Origin: Oidiodendron maius Zn
Lineage: Eukaryota > Ascomycota > Leotiomycetes > Myxotrichaceae
NCBI GenBank assembly: GCA_000827325.1
Contig: KN832870.1
Span: forward strand, 4,774,001-4,838,000
Reading direction: 5' to 3'
Length of the DNA: 64,000 bases
Part shown: piece after piece, positions 9,748-20,008 of the stretch
How positions within the stretch are numbered: position 1 is the stretch's first letter
Layout: each line of letters begins with the position of its first letter
Program-made: the position numbers and the translations under genes
Notes under the pieces: model-generated
The model's database searches: none
The model's input: only the letters and a program-made list of their open reading frames with translations
Told to the model about the DNA's origin: nothing

Positions 9748-11734
9748 TCATTTCTGGACATCAGCATCCTTCTCAAGAATCTGGTTCTCAGTTTCATTGC
9801 TGCGATTATTGAGCTGTCCAACATTGGTCACACCAAGCTCCGCATCAGCAGCCGGGATGGGAGAGCCACCAGCAGGACTAGTAGAACTTCCAACCAGGAC
9901 AGGAGAGCCAACGGGAGAGCCACGAACCGGAGCAGGGAAACCGCCAACAGAAGTAGTAGAACCACCAGTTGGAATAGGACAACCACCAACAGGAGCAATG
10001 AAGCCTTCAACGGATGCAGACTCAGAAGTAGTTACGAACGGAGCAGGGCTCGAGATATCCTCATGGCTAAACACCTGTCTAAGTCCGCTGGGCGTCAGAG
10101 AAGCGGCATTCTTGGAAACCCTATGTCCGCTCATGTTGTTGGTAAGAGACTTGGGGACTGGCTTTGGGGTTATGGTCTTAATTTTATTCTTGAGGGCAGA
10201 CGGCTTGGGAGTAACAGGTTTGTGGGTGCTGGTCTTCTGCTTCTTTGGAGCGGGCTCCGGCTCATAATCGGAATCGCCATCTCCGTCGTCATATTCCTCA
10301 TCTTCAATGCTTTTCATAAGGCGGGGATATGGCGTTCCCTTTCTCTTCCTGCTGGGGGTATATTCAGACGCAAGCTGATGGTCTACGGCCGAATTGTAGT
10401 CAGATTGGTCGTCGCCGTTAGGGCTTGTAAGGCTATTGAAGTTCTTCTTGAACTGTTTCATGCTATTCTCCGAGACTGCTTGGCTTATGTGCTGCGGGCC
10501 TCCAAAGAGAGCATCCGGGACTGCTGAGTCGTCGGCTGGAATATATGAATGGACAGAACGAGTAGAACCGGCGGGGATAGAGTGGTACTTGTCTTGAGCA
10601 TCATGCTGGCGGGGAACCCCGGGTTCTGCAAATTTATCGGAGGATCTGTTGTGTTCAGCCCAGAAAGCATGATAGATGTCTAGCTGGTCGGTATATCGGA
10701 TTTGCGCGCCTCCACCACGTTGATCATTCAGGTCCATCCGGGCGTCGCGGTAACCCTCGGCGTAGCCCAATGCGTGGGAGTACTCATCCAAAAGATCAAT
10801 TGCGAAACGGATGAAATTCTCCGTCGCATCAGTATACACATAACAATCAAGTCGACGAATAACCCTTTGCACGGTGTCAAATCTCGGGGCGACCATGCTA
10901 GAATTGGAATTGTAGTTGGGAATCTCCTCGCGGAATTTGAAGTCAAGAATGAACGCCTTTGCCTTTTCAATCTCACGCTTCCTGATGAAGGCAACAAGGG
11001 GCGTGTACGGCCTCTCGCCATGGATCTCTCTCTCAATAAAATCATCCCATTCCTCTTTGGCTTGGTAGAGGCGTCCGCTCTTCAACAGGTTGATCTTCCG
11101 GGTTGTGGCATGAACAATGCGCGCAAATTCGGCCTCATGGTCGTCGACTTCAGCAGTAATCATCTTCATAAACTTATGAATGCCGTTATCATCAAGTCTG
11201 ATGAAGAAGGCTGCATCATGGAACATCATGGCTTCACGAAGCTCCATTAAGACGACTATCTTGGCTCCATCTGTAAGGTCATCCCAATCGACACGATTTT
11301 CATAAACCTTCTTTGCGTTAGCAGTGTCAGAGACGTAGAATAAGCCAGGGTAAACTTACCGGGAGACCATTTCGAAGTTTGGTTGAGTCCTCTCCATTCC
11401 ATGGCTCGAACTCTCCGGGCTCGCTGTATTCAGACATGTCGGGCTCTTCGACGGGACTGGGTTCTATTATTACTAGATCTTTTCGGAAGGCGACGTAGGC
11501 CCGCTTGCTGGTTTCTTGTTTGACTGAGCTGATAGTACTGAGAGAGATATCCCATGCAGTCTCCTGAGTGTTCTCAGGTGGGAATTGATCCAACGGAAGG
11601 GTAGGAAATGCAGCAGGTGGTAAGTTGGGATTGAAAGGGACGGTGGGTTCAAGTACTGTTGGTTTTGGAGGAAGTTCTGGGACGTCCAGTTCTCTATATC
11701 GTCCCGGAAGACGTCGATTCTGCCTGAGCTGCAT
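9748..11734 (-). CDS. Conserved-looking protein of unknown function with Gly/Pro/Ser repeat tail
   Basis: Exons are 11734-11360 and 11310-9748 (645 aa), joined by a 49-nt intron with branch GCTAAC; the joint reads NGLPKVYENRVDWDD. ATG 11734 is the first true start; the open frame above it has only a TTG. The N-terminus is Pro-rich. The middle (about residues 130-300) is a folded, helix-rich domain containing AKIVVLMELREAMMFHDAAFF and IRRLDCYVYTDATENF. Then come acidic/basic patches and a likely nuclear signal PAPKKQKTSTHKP. The last 120 residues hold loose repeats of the form PVGG-x-PIP (GGCPIPTGGS, GGFPAPVRGSP, GGSPIPAAD). I do not recognise the family. A nuclear location is an inference from the basic clusters only. 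Confidence 0.7.
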
Positions 11735-12373
11735 TATCGATGTATTCCTACTGTGGATCCTATTGTAGTTAGTGGCTGGCTCTGCTATTGTCAACGATTG
11801 CTATTGTCTGTTGGTCAATAAGGTGCGCTTCACTATGAAGAGGATTGAGGTTTGAATGTCGACTAAAATATTGCTGCAGCACGAGATAATTGTCATCGGC
11901 TGGGCGATTATTTGGCGGTAAAATCGTCATATCTACTCTGGCCTATCAAAGTTGAGTTTCGTTGTAGATTCATAGTAACTGCGAAGTCAGAGATCGTTGG
12001 CTATTGAAGGTTAGCAGGAGGCCTTAAGGTGAATATTCAAATAGGCGAAGCAAGTTATGAGGAAGCGTTTTTCTTCTGCTCCACAGGAAACACGAAAATA
12101 TTCACTCGAGAGAACCTGTGAAGAATTTCAGTTGCATTGTTCATCAACATTGCTCTAGCCGCTATTCGCGACGACTCCTAAATGGCTCAATTGAACCGAT
12201 AGGAGTGATGTATACACCAGGGTATAACCAGTAACACCAGCCCTCGAGTGTAAATGCAAGTCCCATCAGACTAACGCCATGAAATGCCAAGTCCTTCACA
12301 TCTTAATGCGTTGCCGCACCGCTCATAAAAGCATAAACCAGAGAGGACGAAGTGGACAGTCGTGCCATTCCAA
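11735..12373. other. Intergenic region
   Basis: 640 bases between two minus-strand genes: the promoter side of the unknown 645-aa protein and the 3' flank of the phosphatase-like gene. No gene, RNA or repeat was recognised. Confidence 0.5.
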
Positions 12374-13409
12374 TCACTCATTGTGGAAGGGGGCGAAGGA
12401 GCCGCGGTTTTCAAATCTTGCTACATCATCAGGATCATCCATGCCAGACATATCATAATCCTCTTTATCAACATCATCAATTCTTCTTTTTGTGACCGCC
12501 TTCGATAAGACAGTCGGTAGTTGGCTGACAGTCTGGCTGTTGGTTCTCTGCGCGCCCAAAACACCCCTGCGAGCTTCGAGAATTTGCTGATAGTTCAACA
12601 GCAAATTCTTAAGGCCATCATCAAAGGCGATGCAGAATCGTTGTGTTTGGAGATACTGGATAGCGGTAATCACATTGACCTCGTACATAGCCATGAGATA
12701 GGCTGCAACTACAGCTGCAGAACGCTCATTTCCAGACTCACAAAAGACGAGAACCTTGCCACAGGTCTGCGGTATAATGGGGGGATGCTCATCAGACATG
12801 GCCTGAGATTGGGGGAGCACTTTGTACTTCATGACTAGGTGGCCATTGATGATGCGGGTGGCCTTGGGGAAGCCATAGCTAATAAGCTGTGCATTCCCGT
12901 CAACGTCGATGGCTGCGTGGTGGATGCCCAGCGTGTCTGCAATCTTTTTCCCGCTCAAAAAGCCACACATGGCAGATCTGGTGTCTCTGATAACCAGCAG
13001 CATCGTGATGCCTTCTTTGGTCAAGGCGGCGACGTCTTTCGCGGATGTGAAAGGGCCTAAGTATAGGAAAGGAAGAATGGGCTGGAACTTCCGTCGATAT
13101 TCATAGGTCCAGTCGCTCACGTGGACTTCGAATTTGCCGCCTGTGATATGCCGGAGGACTTTCACCGTCTCTTCATCGTCGATGTCCGCCTCGTCGATAG
13201 TTGGATTGCTGGCAGGGAGGACGACAGCCGTCTTCTCAGGGACGGGGGGTACGTGAATATGAGGAGGGGAGGGCGCCTGGGCAGGAATCAGAAAACCGTC
13301 ACAAATGTAGGGTAGATTGATAGCTTACACGCCAGGAGTACTCGTGGGCTTGGACTGCTCCAGCTACTTGGGAGGCAGTTCCCTTGGCGGGTTCGTTTTG
13401 ATCGCTCAT
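12374..13409 (-). CDS. Dual-specificity-phosphatase-like protein (STYX/DUSP fold)
   Basis: Exons are 13409-13329 and 13276-12374 (327 aa). ATG 13409 begins MSDQNEPAKGTASQ; the join is SW-R then APSPPHIHVP. The catalytic domain runs from about residue 75 to 250. It has LPFLYLGPFTSAKDVAAL, the entry typical of DUSP domains, and the phosphate-binding loop VFCESGNERSAAVVAAYLM. The loop keeps the Cys and the Arg five residues on (C-E-S-G-N-E-R), but the usual His before Cys is Phe, and the AGxSRS part is altered to SGNERSA. So the enzyme may be weak, selective, or a phospho-Ser/Tyr binding pseudophosphatase like STYX. The C-terminus is acidic (DDVDKEDYDMSGMDDPDD). The substrate is unknown. Confidence 0.75.
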
Positions 13410-14085
13410 ACTGGAGGAGATCGAAGGGTAACTATCTCGTGCGGGGTGGTTTTGAGGTTCTTGGAGGGGAATGTAGGAGAGAAAGGGACCCGAGAGAGTC
13501 GTTGCGGAGCTTTAATTAAATACGTGTGAAGGCAGTATGGAAATTCACTTCGACAGCGCGAGATTCATTTCTGGCGCGAGTGACGCTTGCCAGATACCCT
13601 TGCGTATGAACAAAGCATCTTGTGTCGATAATCCAGCGGAACGTTCGACCTCCAGCAAGAAAAGGAAATAACAGTGGAGGGCGAGTTGTGGGAGGAAATA
13701 CGTCTGCCTCGAGAATATGACATCGGTTCTATTGGGTCTCCGGAATACTTTATATACATGTCTAAGCCCTTACTAATCATGGTAGAATCATACATCTGAA
13801 CCCCGCCTCCTTTTCTCAGAACGGTGACAGGGTAATCTCAATAGAAATTCTGGAAGAGTTGCAGGCCATCACAAAGGAAGCGTAATAGAAAGTATATATA
13901 TGTATATGTGTACATAGTAAACTAATCCCAAACAGATACGGTGTTAATATTCCCTCATTTCCCATCAATCATACGTGACAATTTGTCATTCAGTTTTCAA
14001 AATTATAGGTAAAATCTTGTATTATTTTCTACAAGGACAGCACGGTTGATGGAAGGCTAACCTGCCTCCATCCACTGTTCTAGCT
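13410..14085. other. Intergenic region
   Basis: About 680 bases. The left part is the promoter side of the phosphatase-like gene. The right part, about 13860-14060, is AT-rich (tatatatgtatatgtg near 13892) and is the 3' flank of SPO7. No gene recognised. Confidence 0.5.
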
Positions 14086-15435
14086 CTATTTTACAGTCCG
14101 TGTTGGCCCTGATTTTCGTCCAAGGCTCCCTCCAGGTTTAGCAGAAGCCCTCAGTGATCTCGCTGTACCATCTCCTGAGGGGGTAGGGGGGCGCTCACTG
14201 TCCATAGAAGAGGCACTATCTCTCCTTGCCAGAGGTGAATGCACATCTGGAGTGGACGGGCGCGACCCAGAAGGCGTGAGCTTCTTCTGGCCCCTAGCTC
14301 CGGATATGCTCTTCTTCTTCCTGTGCTCGGATGCCGTACTGCCACGACGGACGTGGCCGGCCGCCAAGGCATCCTCTGGTTCAATGCTCGGAGTTGTACT
14401 CCTTGAGGAATTCCGAGAGTGAGATCCGGAGCGAGTAACGCCACTCTGTGCACGCTTGTGATCTTTGTGACCCGCCCCGTGACGATGGAGAGCGTGTGTC
14501 TTCTCGATGTCGTGTACGTTCCGGCGCCTCCAGCCTCGATAGCCTGTCCACCAGAGCCATCCACCCTGCTGCTTCGCGATCTTCGTGTCATGCTCCTGGA
14601 TCTTGGTCCGGAGTATGGCACGGCGCTCATTTTCTTTCTCCCAGTATTCGGTTCTGAACACGTCCCAGTTCTCGCGGAAGCCTGGAGAGAATGGCTTTGG
14701 AAGTAATAGAAGCTTAATGTAGTCTCCTCCAGGAGACAATTCCTCTTCATAGCCCTCTGGCACGTCGTCCTCGTGTATATTTGGGAGCGCATGGTGGCCT
14801 GCGGATCGAACTGCCTTCTCGGACTCTAACAGAAGGGAATGGCCCACGTATCGATACGAGCTCCCGCTGTTGCTTGAGAACAGGCCATATGAGAAGAGGA
14901 ACGATAATGTAGACAGCATCTCCCTCCACCACGACTGCTTTATGATGACTAACTTGCAATTGAAGCCTCTTAAGCCTCTGTTTGTCGTCCCAACCCATCT
15001 CCTCGGCCAGCGAATTCCTCGCTCCCATTGCCCTGTCCCCCATACTAGTATGCCCGTGACAATGCCTCCCATCAGGCAGACCTTCTCTGTGACTTCCACA
15101 ACCCAGTACACGGAGCCTCCAACACCACTGCCATCTTCTCGCGGCGCAAAGAAGAGCGCATAGCTAAAGAAACAAATCCACAACGCTAGCAGCGTCAGGA
15201 AGAATGTATACTGGCGTCGTCTTGTTCGCAATTGTAACCACTGCGCACGCAGGGAGGCTTCGAGGATCAGGAGGTTGAGGTATATCTGAGGCGGCGAAGA
15301 AGGTAGGGTTGCGAGGGGATCAGCTACAGCAGAGCCTGGAGCTTCATGGGGGGGATCGATGGGCGTGGGGGGTGTGAGGGCGAAGTGGCTGCCGGGAGGA
15401 GGGGCTCCTTTTACCAGTTGGTCCAGGTTCGACAT
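14086..15435 (-). CDS. SPO7: Spo7-like regulatory subunit of the Nem1-Spo7 lipin phosphatase
   Basis: Single exon, 449 aa, from ATG 15435 (MSNLDQLVKGAPPPG); the frame upstream has only TTG. After a Pro-rich leader comes the family core: YLNLLILEASLRAQWLQLR, then membrane segment 1 (FFLTLLALWICFFSYALFF), GSVYWVVEVTEKVCLMGG with membrane segment 2, WERGIRWPRRWVGTTNRGLRG, and NCKLVIIK. The C-terminal 200 residues are Ser/Arg-rich and disordered, as in many ascomycete members. Spo7 holds the phosphatase Nem1 at the ER/nuclear envelope, where the complex dephosphorylates lipin Pah1. That shifts lipid flow from phospholipid to triacylglycerol and shapes the nucleus. It diverges from the CLD1-like lipid hydrolase, 700 bases away. 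Confidence 0.9.
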   Translation of the reverse strand: MSNLDQLVKGAPPPGSHFALTPPTPIDPPHEAPGSAVADPLATLPSSPPQIYLNLLILEASLRAQWLQLRTRRRQYTFFLTLLALWICFFSYALFFAPREDGSGVGGSVYWVVEVTEKVCLMGGIVTGILVWGTGQWERGIRWPRRWVGTTNRGLRGFNCKLVIIKQSWWREMLSTLSFLFSYGLFSSNSGSSYRYVGHSLLLESEKAVRSAGHHALPNIHEDDVPEGYEEELSPGGDYIKLLLLPKPFSPGFRENWDVFRTEYWEKENERRAILRTKIQEHDTKIAKQQGGWLWWTGYRGWRRRNVHDIEKTHALHRHGAGHKDHKRAQSGVTRSGSHSRNSSRSTTPSIEPEDALAAGHVRRGSTASEHRKKKSISGARGQKKLTPSGSRPSTPDVHSPLARRDSASSMDSERPPTPSGDGTARSLRASAKPGGSLGRKSGPTRTVK

Positions 15436-16138
15436 TGTGCTCAATGTCCAGGCTGGCCGTGGTGCTACGGAATCATCGTGGGATTTGATGAGGAGATCCC
15501 AGAGCTCGGGGTGGAAGCTTGATGTCGGCCAAGATGTCTTAGAACCCTATTTTTTGTACAAATGCTCTCAAGACTGACGCCTGGACTCTTTCGCAGCTGA
15601 GCAACAAAGCGCTGGAGTCTTGTGTATGTGTGTATCTGCTCTCGTGATTATGCCTCGTGGGCTGGGAGGTGATGCTTATGGCCGGGTTTCTTCACGGGCA
15701 TCTCACTCGGCAAAGCACGGGATCTGCTGGCTGGTTGGGAACCTCGTGCGTCTGTTCAGAGATACCTGGCCCTTTCTAAGGACGTACCTCTCCCGACAAA
15801 TCTTCTTATATCTGCTTCCGTACACTGTCATTTACACTCTCCCCCTCTCTTTTCTGCTTCTCTCGAATCCTTACGCAATTATAACTGCCTGATCTCCACT
15901 ACTTCTGCGACTGCTTCTCTCCTAACCCACGTTCATTCCCCTAGACGGCTCGCGGCGCAACTCTAACCCGACTATGCGACATATCCCAACACAATTGATC
16001 GAAGGAATCCGCTCCTGAATGCTCTCCGGGAAAGGCCGCCAGCGTGTTTGTACGAATTGAGTTGAGCTCTACGCCAGGCCCAAGCCGTCTGCCTTCCACA
16101 CCCTCGCCACCGGACGCAATCCATCGCCGTAGCCCCGG
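15436..16138. promoter_or_regulatory. Shared divergent promoter region, SPO7 / CLD1-like
   Basis: 700 bases between two outward-facing starts, both in lipid metabolism. It includes a pyrimidine-rich tract around 15836-15870 (tctccccctctcttttctgc), usual for fungal core promoters. No specific operator could be named. Confidence 0.5.
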
Positions 16139-17953
16139 ATGCTCCGAGTCTCGTCCTCGCAATTAGCAGTTCTGCAGGCCTTAAGTCCGGTGCCCAGCAC
16201 ACATAAGAGACAGGACACATCCGCCGCCGACTCTATCGTCGCGCAGCAGGCGTTTTGTCTCCCAGTGGTCTCCCTCTCCAAGCTGTATCAGCCGACGAGC
16301 CTCCCGTCGCTGCTCCTGCGATCCGTCCCCGCAGACAGCAGCAGCTCTGGGCGAACTACCGCCTGGCCGTACTTGCGCCACATCTCGAACCTCAGAACCA
16401 TCGCCCGTGGCTATCACTTCTCCACGATGTCTGCGAGCGCAGCCTCCGGCCAGCAGCCAGTGCTGGCGTCGCAGAGACCCCGATCCGAGCGAGAGCAATC
16501 TAGGCCGTCATGGTTTACCTTGGGATACAAGCCAGCCTTTAGTCAGTGGTGGGCTAACATCACACCTGCCGCGGCTGAGCATAATGTCTTATCGTTTGTG
16601 CCATACCTCCAGCAACCTCCCACACACACACAGACAGGGTCCGCGCCTACATCTGCACACCAGTCGACCATGACAGTCGACATAGATTCTGCAAGGGAGT
16701 CGGAGTCAGTTCAGACCACTGCTCTAACCGATCCCCACGGACCACGATCATGGCACTCAAACCTGATTAAGTTGAGCGGGAAGAACAGAGCACTGAACGA
16801 GTTCTCCGTAGAGAGGGTTGGCGAGGAGGTGGAAGAGAACCTAGTCATGCTACACGGTTACGGCGCAGGGCTTGGCTTCTTCTACAAGAACTTCGAGGGC
16901 CTATCGCAAGTTAAAGGCTGGAAGATATATGCCCTCGACATGTTGGGCATGGGCCGCAGCAGCCGCCCGCCGTTCCGGATCCACGCCAAGGATCAGGCGG
17001 GCAAGATCGCCGAGGCGGAGAACTGGTTCATCGATGCTTTGGAGGAGTGGCGCGTACTGAAGAAGATCGACAAGTTTACGCTCCTGGGGCACAGCATGGG
17101 TGGGTACATGGCCGTAGCATACGCACTAAAGTATCCTGGACACATCAAGAAACTCGTGCTGGCCTCCCCGGTGGGGATTCCTGAGGATCCATACGCCGCG
17201 CAGGCGGACATGCCCGAGCCAGATGAATCAACCATAGGGAATGAGTTCACCATGGACCAGGAAACAGATATTGTGAATCAAAGCAAAAGCACCAATAACG
17301 CGATCTCAAAGAAAGACCCACCGCCCCGCAGACCAATACCAAGATGGGCTTCCTACCTCTGGGATGCAAACATCTCCCCATTTAGCATCGTGCGCTGGGC
17401 CGGTCCCCTGGGACCCCGCTTCGTCTCGGGATGGACGTCCCGACGCTTCTCACACTTACCTCAAGAAGAATCCGAGGCCTTGCACCACTACGCATATTCC
17501 CTGTTCCGCCAGCGCGGCAGTGGGGAGTACGCATTGGCATATATCCTGGCCCCAGGCGCATTCGCTCGAAGTCCTCTGATCAGACGCATTGGCGGCGTAG
17601 GCCGCCAACCGCTCGCAGCTTCATCTTCTCAATCTTCCTCCACACAATCCGCTGCTACGCCCGCTTCTGCCCCAGCAAAGGAAACAGGCTACCCGGTTCT
17701 CCTTCTCTACGGCGAGAATGACTGGATGGACGTCGAGGGTGGGTACGCCGCTCGAGAAAAGCTCCTCGAAGAGCGCAAGAAAGCGTTACAGAACGCTACG
17801 GAAGAGGAGAAGAAGAGAGAGAACGGGCAAGCTAAAGTGGTGATCATTAAGAATGCGGGACATCATTTATACCTTGATGGCTGGGAGGAGTTTAATGGAG
17901 TTTTGAGGCGGGAGCTGAGAGAGATGGTAGGAGAGGGGAAGGGAAGGTTATAA
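16139..17953 (+). CDS. Mitochondrial alpha/beta-hydrolase, CLD1/ABHD5-like
   Basis: Single exon, 604 aa from ATG 16139. The first 100 residues are rich in Ser, Arg and hydrophobics without acidic stretches, and include RTIARGYHFSTM, a plausible mitochondrial presequence with cleavage sites. The hydrolase domain has VMLHGYGAG (oxyanion region), the nucleophile elbow LLGHSMGGYMAV, YPGHIKKLVLASPVG, a cap region, LLLYGENDWMDVEGG, and NAGHHLYLDGWEEF near the end. The last motif supplies the catalytic His and the H-x4-D pattern shared by the CGI-58/ABHD4/Ict1/Cld1 group. Yeast Cld1 removes an acyl chain from cardiolipin before remodelling; the presequence fits that role. Distinguishing Cld1 from Ict1/Ecm18-type paralogues would need a tree. 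Confidence 0.82.
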   Translation: MLRVSSSQLAVLQALSPVPSTHKRQDTSAADSIVAQQAFCLPVVSLSKLYQPTSLPSLLLRSVPADSSSSGRTTAWPYLRHISNLRTIARGYHFSTMSASAASGQQPVLASQRPRSEREQSRPSWFTLGYKPAFSQWWANITPAAAEHNVLSFVPYLQQPPTHTQTGSAPTSAHQSTMTVDIDSARESESVQTTALTDPHGPRSWHSNLIKLSGKNRALNEFSVERVGEEVEENLVMLHGYGAGLGFFYKNFEGLSQVKGWKIYALDMLGMGRSSRPPFRIHAKDQAGKIAEAENWFIDALEEWRVLKKIDKFTLLGHSMGGYMAVAYALKYPGHIKKLVLASPVGIPEDPYAAQADMPEPDESTIGNEFTMDQETDIVNQSKSTNNAISKKDPPPRRPIPRWASYLWDANISPFSIVRWAGPLGPRFVSGWTSRRFSHLPQEESEALHHYAYSLFRQRGSGEYALAYILAPGAFARSPLIRRIGGVGRQPLAASSSQSSSTQSAATPASAPAKETGYPVLLLYGENDWMDVEGGYAAREKLLEERKKALQNATEEEKKRENGQAKVVIIKNAGHHLYLDGWEEFNGVLRRELREMVGEGKGRL

Positions 17954-18493
17954 ATACATAATTGAGACGATATGCGGATGGGAGGGTCGAGTATCTTGGG
18001 GGCGGTGTTATGGAGTTTTGGAGCCTTGGAGCCTTGGAGCGACAGATATTCACGCGCATTTTACATCGACCCAGTTGACTTAGTTTTTTTATCTGACCTG
18101 AGCATGCATGGATGCGAGCAAGCATTCAGATATAGACTACATTAGAAGGAAAGAAGGCGAAATAAACGCATTTACATCACTGCATCTAAATCTCCACTGT
18201 GTCTGCGTGAAAAGGACCACATATCTCAGCAAATTCGATTTAAAAGGTTTCCTTGGTGTGCTAAACCAAGGTAAACCAGATAATTATAACTACCCTAACG
18301 CATGATAAACAAATACGGTTGGAAAATGGGGAAGACCGGGTATACCATAGCATTTGCTCCACTCGCGCCAGAAGCTGCTGCGTGTGCGACAAAAGAGAGA
18401 ATCACTACACGCCACTATATGTCCACTTGCCATATCTCTGTACCTTTCACCCTGCCGTCATACGTCGAAGGAATCCTTTCTAAAACCTGGGGT
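17954..18493. other. Convergent intergenic region
   Basis: 540 bases between the stops of the CLD1-like gene (+) and the FSP1-like gene (-). It contains TTTTTTT at about 18083 and AT-rich stretches that could serve as 3' ends. No gene recognised. Confidence 0.5.
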
Positions 18494-20008
18494 TTAAGAC
18501 GCAGTTCCGTTGACGAATGGGCCGATGTTTTGAGTGCCGAGGGTGCGGCCCTCTAGATAAGGGGGTTAGCGAGGGGGCCTGAAAAGAGAAAGGTGAGCAG
18601 AAGAACATACTCATCCACCAGACGATGAGACTGGGGAGTTTGAAGTTGCCGGAACGGCCGGTGGCTTTACTTCGGCCAAGAGTGACTGCTATGACACCTG
18701 AATTTTATATTAGCTACACGACTATCACGAAATGCGAAAAACAGGGGGTCAGTCGGTGAAGGGCCAAGGCAGGATGTAGAAAACGACATGCAAAATAGAG
18801 GGAATAGGCCAACTCACGATCCCCACCAGTCTTATACACTAGTGGCTGCTTGCCCTTAATAACTAGATCCAAATTCTTCGTAATCGCGGAGATCTGTTTC
18901 AGTAGATACACGAACTGCGAAGGGTCGGCGTTTGAGATGTCTCCCACGGCCCAGACATCTTCCACGCCCTTGACCTTCAGGAACTCATCCACGATAACAT
19001 ATCCCTTGTCATCAAGCAAGGTCTTCGGGATGTATTCACTGTTTGGAAGAAGGCCCACGGTAGGGAGATACAAGTCCACGAGCTTCTTCTCACCATTGTC
19101 GAGAACCAGTTCCGTCTTGCCGTCGGCCGTGGTGGTGGAGGATGTGACTTTTACGCCTTTGGTGATTTTGACGCCGAGTTTCTGCAGCTCTTTTTCGGCC
19201 CCACGAGCGATGTTCACCGGGAGGCAATCGTCACAGAGTTCTGGCGCGGCAGTGATCAGAGTGATCTCCTTGGCCTTGCCATACTCATAACCCAGCTCGC
19301 CAGTGGCTTCGACCCCGGTGGGCCCGCCGCCGGCGATGACGATGGACTTCGCGGCCTTAACTTGCTCGCGGTATTTGTGCAGGATGTCCTTCGTGGCCTG
19401 GTATCCGCGAGGCGAGGCCTTCCATGGTAGATCGCCCTGGGTGCGCGTGCCGGTGGCAATGACCAGGATGTCGTAGGACTGAGAGGATTCGCCGGACGCG
19501 GTAGTGATGCTCACTGTCTTCGCGGTGGTGTCAATGGCGGAGGCGGCACCGACGATAAGTTCGAAGGAGTTCTTGGGGTAGTGCTTGAAGCCTGGCTGGA
19601 TCTCAAGGAAGACCTATATATTGCGGGACCAACATCAGCATCGTCGCCTATCGAAGCTAGGTGGGGTGGGCGTGCGCAGGGGACAGCTTACTTTTTCGTC
19701 GCCAAATTGTCCAGGTACGATGGCTGGAGGTTCTCGCATTAGCAATTGTCCCATAGAAAGTAAACAGTAGAAACCAGAATACAACGACACACCTCTGATG
19801 GAGGCCAGATTCCAGTAGATGTGCGTGGATGTCGAGACGAGGACAACCTTATAGTCCTTGACTGTGTTGAGGGTCTTCTTGAGGAGCCTGGACACGGCAA
19901 CGCGGTTAGTCGGGGCGGGCGGGGAATAGGGGGCAGATATGGGCCATACCCATGAGCGACGCTTAGGCCGCCCATAGAGCCGCCGAGGATGAGGATGGTC
20001 TTGGTCAT
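18494..20008 (-). CDS. FSP1/AIFM2 (AMID)-like FAD-dependent NAD(P)H oxidoreductase
   Basis: Six exons: 20008-19950, 19887-19793, 19723-19692, 19613-18818, 18697-18611, 18552-18494. They total 1128 nt, 375 aa, with all phases consistent. Exon 3 is only 32 nt. The N-terminal dinucleotide fold is TKTILILGGSMGGLSVAHG, the second is IVIAGGGPTGVEATGELG, and the FAD-binding Asp motif is VEDVWAVGDISN. The last two exons give RVIAVTLGRSKATGRSGN and MKGRTLGTQNIGPF, the usual end of fungal AMID/AIF-like proteins. The family (human FSP1, fission yeast Aif1) moves electrons from NAD(P)H to quinones and in animals protects membranes from lipid peroxidation. No organelle signal is obvious. At the start of exon 3 an alternative acceptor would add four residues; the one used gives SIRAIVPGQ. 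Confidence 0.88.

Noticed and set aside
9797-10527. Plus-strand open frames of 156 and 262 codons
   Set aside because: They are antisense to the repeat-rich end of the 645-aa minus-strand gene; their Gly/Thr/Arg-rich content mirrors its Gly/Pro repeats.
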